A DNA stretch of 64,000 nt, taken from assembly GCA_030549495.1 (NCBI GenBank), contig JAUIRK010000817.1, forward strand, positions 85,640 to 149,639, written 5' to 3'. This DNA comes from Nectonema munidae. Its lineage: Eukaryota; Nematomorpha; Nectonematoida; Nectonematidae. Numbering within the stretch: the stretch's first letter is position 1; every line of letters begins with the position of its first letter. The position numbers were made by a program, and so were the translations under genes. The notes under the pieces were generated by a model, which saw nothing but the letters and a program-made list of their open reading frames with translations, had not been told where the DNA came from and did not search any database. Below are positions 24,501 to 33,500 of the stretch, piece by piece.

Positions 24501-27500
24501 GTGAAAATTTCCTTGTAGGATGATGTCCATAGCTTAAAAAGGGGTCTATGACTAAATTAGGGGTGAAAGCCCCTAGTTTAGTGACTAATCCATTTGATTC
24601 TAAAAAAACCAGAGATTAAGAAATATGATGCAAAAGTACTCTAAAATATTGAAATGATTATGAAAGTTTCAACGATTAAATTTGTCAACTATCACCAATC
24701 ATGCTAATCTTTCTTTTGGTCGACTTGATCGACATTTTAAACAAGTACTACTTTTACGCCACCTCTCTAACTATTATCTTTAAGTGTGTTAGAATTTTTA
24801 TGCCAATCCCTATTCAACATCAGTTGTTCTCAACCTTTTCTATCGTTGACACCCATCATAATTTTTTGGATAATTTCCCCCCTTTTTTTTATAAAAAAAA
24901 CAAATAATTGGACTAAATTTTTTTAATCAAACAAAGTAGTAGTAGATTGGTAATAGGTATAAATGAAACCCTTTGGGACAATTTGCCACTTTCTCTATAC
25001 ATGTAAAAAGGGATTTGAAAGAACAATTCTCTCCCAACTCTTTTGGATTTTTACCTCATTTCTATTTTATGATGAGCATCTAGTTTTCTTGTTTCAATGA
25101 CCTACTACCTTAAAAACTTAAAGAAATGAAAAGAATTAATTTTGGAGGAAATTAGCCACTCTACGCGCTTACATTCGATTTTTTAACTCTAGTACGCAAC
25201 GCTTGATGGAAAAAAACGCAAAAACTTTCACTTCACCAAAAAGTTTCCATTCATGAAGAGCAAGGACAACATTTCGTATGAATGCGCCACCAATCTTTTG
25301 AATTCGGAGGGCAACGGCTTTTTAAACGATTCTGCAAACAGCTCTTCCTCTCCCAAAGGTGAACTTTTCATCATTTTTTTTTATGAAACAAACTTCACGA
25401 AATTTTCCTTTTAGAAGAAGTTGCCATTTCTTCTTATCAAATCATTCAACATAAAACAAGTAAGCGCATTTCCTTAATACTATTTTATAACAGCGTGCTC
25501 CTTCCCAGAGTGGTTTTGTCGACTCCCCAATATTCGTTGCATGTAGATGGGGAGTTTTAAATTTTTTTTTTGAAATTGTAAGTTTCTCGAAGTTTCGCTT
25601 CCAGTATCAGAAAGTCCAAAGACTGCACCTTTTGTTGCTTTTTCATATTCGCCTCACATTTCCCTCCCCTTTCATTTCTCAGTGTATCTGTTCATTTATC
25701 ACTAGCGATGCTTTCATTGGTTGAGGTTCTGCTTTGTTTTTGCTTCGTTTTCGTGGCTTTCTGCACAGGTTTGTTGAAGGAAAATTTCATTCCAAGCCGT
25801 GATTGACATGAAGATTGTTTCTTATGAGTTAAGCTGTTGCTCGAACCATTTTGTTTATAACAAAATTGTAATCTTTACAATAAACAGCAAAATAGCTTTG
25901 CCCAATGTGATTGCGCCCTTGTATGTATCAGGGATTCGCATTGTTCTTTTAACGTGTGTTTAAAAGAAGGGAGTCGGTAGAGTCGGAGATTTGCAAACTT
26001 AATCTCAGAGAAATCTTTAAATAGAGATTTCCACTTTAAAGTCGAAATCGATATTTAATAAAATTGAGCCGCTGAAGTGACAGTCATCCATATGGTGCTG
26101 TTGGTTCCATGAACGTATGCTATATTTTGTCTTCCTATTTTGCATGCGTGTATCAATGTTTTCGATTTTTTGAGGTGTTATTTAATTTCCAGTGTCAGCA
26201 AAATCAAACTAAAAAATGAAATGAATTTTTTTTAATGTTTTTTTTTAATTTAGTTTCCTACACTCGCCCAGTCTTGATCCTTGGTGCCTTCAAAGAAAAG
26301 ATTAATGACGATTTAATCAGTGAATTTCCAGAAAAGTTTGAAAGTTGTGTTCCACGTATGTTAATATTCCTTTTTAACTATATGTCAATCAAACGCAGCT
26401 CAAACAGGTGAAAAATTCGGAGTCATGATCTGTGTTGTATGTTTTCCCTTTGACTTCGCAAACGCGTTTATATGCACCCGGAATAAGTGATTGTGCTTTT
26501 CTTTGAATACTTTTAATGAATTTAAATTGGATGCAGAAAATTAAGTCAACTTGATTATTCTTTTTCAACATGTTTTTTTAAAAACACATCAAACCTTTTG
26601 AGATCCCTTTTTTTTAAATGCGATTAATCTTCTTACTAGGTTTAATATGCTCTAATAATATCTAAATAGAGAGAGAGAGAGTAAACAATTTATTCGGCGC
26701 TAAGTTTGAAATAAGGTGGTACCTTGGGGTATTTTTATCGAGAGGTCCAGAGGCCCCTTGTATTGAGCTATGAGAAAGTTGCCAGGAGCGGGATTCGAAC
26801 CCAAGACTTTGAATTTCGAAGTCACACTCTACCCAACCTACTCACGCCCCAATAAGCGGATTTTCTCCCACAATCCGCGTGTTACATCCTTGACAACCTC
26901 CTACACTATACTCACTCCTCAAAAAATAGAAAAACCTGCAAATTGGAAATATTTACAGAGAGGGTTTTAAATTAATTTTTTATTTTTGAAATCATTTTCA
27001 CTTTAATTTTGTAATCTAAGTTCATATTTTTACTTAAAGCAAGGAATTTCATTTTGTAAAATCTTCAAAAATTTTAATTTTACACAACGAATACAATTAT
27101 TTTAAATAGAAGGATAAAAACTATCATATCATTTTAAAAAACATAATTAAAAATTCTCAGAGTTTGATTTTTAATTTTTTTTAAAATTTAATATTAGTTA
27201 TCCGGCCGAATTATCCAAATGTCCAGTAAAATTTAAAATAAAGCCTGATTTCGTATAACCGGATATTCTGTTAATCCCTAATTAAAATATCATTCCGAAA
27301 TATAGCTTTCTTACTTACTGAGTGACATATCTTGCTCTCATGACTACATGCTATTCGTGGTTGTGTTTCATCAAAAATGCAACAGAATAGGAATCCAAAG
27401 ATAAATGCGTGTGTTTGTTCATGTAAATATTGAAATGTGTTGCGTAAAGAGGTGTATGTGCCAACTTTTGATATTAAAACAAAAAGTTTTCTTGATGAAA

Positions 27501-30500
27501 CTTTCTTTTTACGATCACCTGTCTTAATCCTCTCTTTAAGTTTTATTTGCCCTGCGTCATGGTTACTCTTGAAAAGCCCCCCCCCCACCCCAAAAAACTA
27601 GGCTTTTGTGGCTGCCATAGATTTTTGTACGCTAAGTCAGGCACCCATCTCCCTCTGGTATGTTAACACATTCTCTCCTTTCACTTTGTTATTTTTTAAG
27701 ATACAACGCGATCAAGGAGAGAGCTGGAAGTGGACGGCTGCGACTATCACTTCATCTCCAAAGAAGAGATGCAAGAAATGATCAAAAATCACGCCTTCAT
27801 CGAAGCTGGCCAGTACAACAACAATATCTATGGAACATCCTTAAAGGCTGTCCAAGATATTGCTTATAAGGTAAGCAGCGTGCATTCTTTTTATCATGAC
27901 CGTCATGCCTCGTAGCGGAATAAACAGGTGGGGCAAAGTTCATTTCAAACTTTCTTTTTACGATCGCCTGCCTTAATCATATATACCTTTCTTTCAATTT
28001 GAAAGTTTACATGTCTTCTAAACCCCATACACGACTGCACATGTGTCTCCGCGTAGCATTTTATGATGTGCATCTATTTGCATTTGGGATATTATTACTT
28101 TGACAGAAAATGGTGTAGGCGTCGTTTAACCTTCGCAAGACGGAACGGGAGTTTTACGTCAATGGTAATTTTCAAACTAAATTTACGTCGACTATCTTAT
28201 ATAAAACCTATGTTAAAATTATAATGTAAATTTTCAAAAAACAACAAATTTTTCAAAAATAAAAACTGATAGTGAATAACTGTATATTTTTTTCTTCTGT
28301 AGATCTTTAACGCCATCTAAAGAAAGTAACTAAATTTCTTTTCACATTATGAACTTTATTCATGAATAAAAAGCAATAATAAAAATTAATTGAGCAAAAA
28401 ACTTAAAAATATTTAATTTTGATTAGTTAGCATAAAAAAAGAGCAAAATTAAATTCCACAACTTTGACAAATGTACTTTGTGTGTGCTTTACATATAGCC
28501 TTTTGCATGTTGCCATTTCTTGTTCTCTCTTTTTGGTCTACAAGTAGAAACAAAGCAATATCCACGAGAAGAGGAAGCAATCTCAGGATATCTTGTTGGA
28601 TCCCGTAAAATGAAATAAGTTCCTTTGTGATTCTGTGGGTGAGAGGATCATTACATCTGTTCATCATTGAAAGGTGACTAAGTCTTAGACACATATCTCT
28701 TATGAAGTACTTTCTCCCACCTTTTGTACCGATGGAAATTTTTCTGGAGCGTTGTCTTGATGATGACCCAACTGTTATAGCTGATATGTCTAAATAATTA
28801 CAAAACAAAAGAAAAGCCATCTCCTTGAAGCTTTGTAAGAAGTAAAGTCTCTTAGCATTCGATTACAACTATCAACCCCGTTTAAATTTATTGTAATCGA
28901 CAACAGTCTCGGTTTACGTCTTGGACCTAACAAGTTGTGTTCCCAAATGTTGAGACGACATTATATAAACTACTTTGAAGTCTCTTTGTGAATGCTTGTG
29001 AGGAATGTAAGTCAAGGTGCAAATTCTGTGTAAAGGAATTTATCTCACAATCTTGTAAGGCGAGATTTTTAGTGATCTGGTCTGAAAAGGTAAGGTATAA
29101 AGGGCGATTAGTCTTGCAGTGCCACAGACTGTGAGGTTTTGTTCTCGTGCCCATTTGCAAAGTTCATGAGAGGTAAAGAACCTGTCCATGAATATGCCGC
29201 AACCTTTTGGCAACTCACAACTTGCCACAAGTCTTTTTACAATTTCTTCAGAAGAAAAATAAGTTTTATCTAGGAGACCAGGAATAAATTTCGGGTTTGA
29301 GCACATAATAAGTTCTTGCTCATTGCAGTGGTAGATTTTATGCCATAGGTCCTGGCTTGATCGATCATAGATTCGTAAAGCCGTTCTTCCTCTAAATTTT
29401 ATCAACTGTTCATCAACAGTTAGAATCTTGGAGTATAGTACTGTGAATATTTTATAAAAATGGTCGTGTAATTCTCTTATTGCTCCCAATTTATCTTCTT
29501 GATTTCTTTCCTTTTTTGTCAAAGGTATAAAAGATGGATAAGAAAAAATATCTCGATTTATAGAAGTTTTAAAAATGGCTCTCCATGTTTTGAGAAAAGA
29601 GGTATTTTAATCTAATTTTTGATTTTTTGCCTGTCCAATGTGTAGTAAACATGAAAATAAGATAGTATGTCAGCAATACTGAACTTTTCAAAAAAAATTT
29701 AGTCTTTGGAAAGTTTCAGGCATATTTCTAAAACAAAAAAAGATAATAAAATTAGAACAATATTTTTAAATAAATACTTTTTCGGAGAGTCATCTTTTCA
29801 TATAAAAATAAAGTATAATATTTTATATTTTGGTATTACAAATAAAGATAATTTATTTAAATGTTTCTAAAAATAATAAGAATAAAAAGTTTTTGAATGT
29901 CCAAGTAGTGTACTACAAAAAATTGAAAAATATAGCCGAGAATTTAGACTAAAGTTTTAAAAGAAATTAAAAAATTTAAAATAAATTGTGTTTAAAATAA
30001 ATTTTTCATAGTTGAGTCAACCGATTAGATGAACAAAAAAGTAGATCTATTTGACAAAAGTTTTAATAAGCAAAATAGTTACATTGATGTCAACTGTGAC
30101 TAAAACTATTTAAAATTAAATTTGACTCAGATATGCCTCATCATCTTTAATTTGGTACAGGATAAATATGGGATATTGTTTCAACAGTAAAAAAAGTTGA
30201 AAAATTTTCAAAGGATCAACTAAAGATTTAGCATCTCCTTTAGGACCATATGGTTCGCGACATATCTCTAATATTAAAAGTTCCAGGTCTTCCAACATTC
30301 GTAGAAAAAGGATCCCATTGATAACGTGTACGTCTGGAGAAGTAAGAAATCTGAAACGTTTAGAAATATCTGACTCCTCAGATGAAGACGAAGTAAAACT
30401 TTAGAAGAAGAAGTTATAGTGTTATAAGAAGAAACATTGAAGACGACTATGAGGAGATAATAATCACACAGATTAGAAAACTGAGAAAATAAAATGAAAG

Positions 30501-33500
30501 TTTTTGATTTGAGTGAAAATGTATTTTATACAAAATGATTAGTGATGAATATTTGAAAAAATTCTCTGTGTGAATCACACAACACAGCTTTAATTTTGTT
30601 TATATTCTACCTTCAATATGCTCGATACAAAAATTAATCATGAAGATTATCCTACATTATATCAAGGTTAAAAAAATCTCATGATAAACAAATATATTGA
30701 TCATTATCCTTCTTGTAAATTTTTCTCATTTCTCAACGTAATCTGTAGAATAAAATGCTAATATACCGTACACAATCATACAGTGTAAAATTAGAAAACT
30801 GAGAAAATAGAATAAAAGTTTTCGTTTTGAGTGCAAAGTGTATTTTATACAAAATGATTAGTGATGAATATTTGAAAAAATTCTGTGTGACATCACACAA
30901 CACAGCTTTAATTTTGTTTATACTCTACCTTCAATGTGCTCGATTCGAAAATTACTATGAAGATAAAGCTATCCTACATTATATCAAGGTTGAAAAGACA
31001 TCTCATGATAAACCAGACATATATCGATCATTATCCTTCTCGTAAATTCTTCTCATTTGTTAATAATAGTATAATATAATGCCTAATAAACTAACATAAG
31101 ATTATCATTCATCCTTTCATGAAATAAAATTTGTTTTGTTTCTATGTCTAATACAACTGTATATAAGATATTGCAAAAAATATTTCAGTAATGCAGATGG
31201 GTTAACTTTTTATTACGCACACATGAATAAATTTTTTCATTTACTAGTTTTTGTGTTTAAAATGCTATTTTTTGTGATTTTACATAAAATTTATGAGGAA
31301 ATGAATATATGGCATAAACAATTTTTTGATGTATGGGAGTTTTAATATATGTTTGTGTATGTATAAAATGGATTTAAGGTTAAGAACAATTTAATTCAAG
31401 GCTAAGAATTCGCAACCAAATTTGTGAAACGAGGTAAATAAGAATTCCAAATCTGAAATCTCATTCCTATTTTGCTTCTACATGCCTTTGTGAATCTTTT
31501 TATCATTTGAATGTGATCAAATCCAAAGTTAGGTCGCGCATTTTAAATTCAAATCTTGGAGAATGTTTAAGAACAGCTTCATCAAAATAGACGCTTAGCA
31601 AGAGTAGGACTAATTTATTTCAAAATAATATTGAGTATTCACATGTATGATATAAATTCAATGAAAAGAATTCCAACATATACAGTGAAACATTCTAATA
31701 TTTTTAGCTTGATGCATTATTATTATTATTAAAGGCCAAAATAGTAATTTGAGGGTTAAAGAAACAGAAAGTCAAGTTCTCTTTAATTAAAGTGAATGTG
31801 CTGAGATAAATCTTTCAGCTTATGTATTGTATTTTTTGTTTCATAACCAAACTACGGCCGGCGGGCCACTTCCGACCGAAAGCTAAAATGTGATATTGAT
31901 AGTTGCTACAAAATAAGAATTTTTGAGATATATTATGTTCATTTTCACCTTTTATGTATCCTCAGTGTATCAACTTTGTCAAATCCATAGTGAAAACATT
32001 GAAAAGTTGTCTTTATTTTGTTTTAAACAAGTATTAATAGGAATTTCATGATGCCATTATTTTTTAACTTTTCAATATTCCCGTGGGCGTTTTTAAAATT
32101 TTCCGTTATCCAGCCCGCTTCAAGAAAATTTGATGAACCTGGAGTAGATTGTGTACAAAAATGTTTCTAACCTACTTTATATCGAAAAGAAAATGCGTAC
32201 AAAAGTGGGCCCATATGTGAATTACTGCTTTTATAACTGCTACTTACATAATTTTAATTGACTGTTTTTTGTTGTTCAGCGTATGCATTGCCTTCTTGAT
32301 GTTAGTGCTAACGCAATCAAAAGATTACAAAGCTTTGACATCTATCCCATTTCAATTCTGATCCAGCCCGTTTCTTTAGCTTCTATCCTGTAAGTCATAC
32401 TTCACTTTTATATTCACATCCTTTCATTTGATTCTACCGTTTTTCAACAAATTCCCAATCATCTTTTTTATAAAAATGATAGCAATTATTATTATTATTA
32501 TTATTTAATACCGCTTAGACCACAATTTTGAAGAATTCGTTCAGGTGTTGACCGAATGGAATTGCTTCGAACTTTTGTTCTTTGTATTATTTATGTCTTA
32601 TATATAAAGTGAATCTATTTTTATCTTCACGGTGATAGCGCATTCATTGAGCCCTGCACGATGGAGCAACAACGACCAATGAAATAAAAAATCATCCGCT
32701 ACGATTCATTCAAAAAGAAAAACAGATTATTGTTTTTTTCAAAACTATTCTTTATCGGTTGCTTTATCTAAAATTCATCTTAAGAGCAATTTTCAGTCAA
32801 ATTCTTTCCCTCACTACTGTACAAACCCATTTCAATGACACTATAAAAGAAAATACTTTTTTTCTCCTTCAACTATGTATTTCATTTTAAGAGAGATTAA
32901 CAAGAGGTTGAGTGAAGAACAATCAGAAATTATTTACGAAAAATGTTTCAAAATTCTTTCACAATACAAAGAAATCATATCTGGTAAGTATGCCTTTCTC
33001 GAAACCAAAATATATTCATTCTATATTTTCACTTGACTAATTCAATAACAGCGGGAAAAATTATTTGTTTTTTTTTTAATATTTTTCTGGGTGGCATGGC
33101 AGGTTGGTTGAGACGATGGACTCAGCACGGAAGCCTCTGGGTTCGGTTCCTCATCGATACCAATTTGTTCATAGTTTGACATAAGCCTTGTCAATGACCC
33201 ACGGTACCTTTACCTTTTCAACACCAAATTTTTGACTGACTCAATGTGAGCACATCAAAAATAAAATACATTGAGACAACCAAATCATCTAACTTGAGTC
33301 AATTATAAGTCAAAATTTTGTTATTATAAAATGTTTAATTAAATGATGCATATAATAATAGATCATATGAAAATAAAACAAAAGAAAGACAACGCTTGAC
33401 ATGTATGAGTTGACATTTCAAAAAATATAACTGCATGGCGGCATATCTAGATCCCACCTATTATTTTTTTTGATTTAGGTTTTAGTTTTAAAATTTTGGG

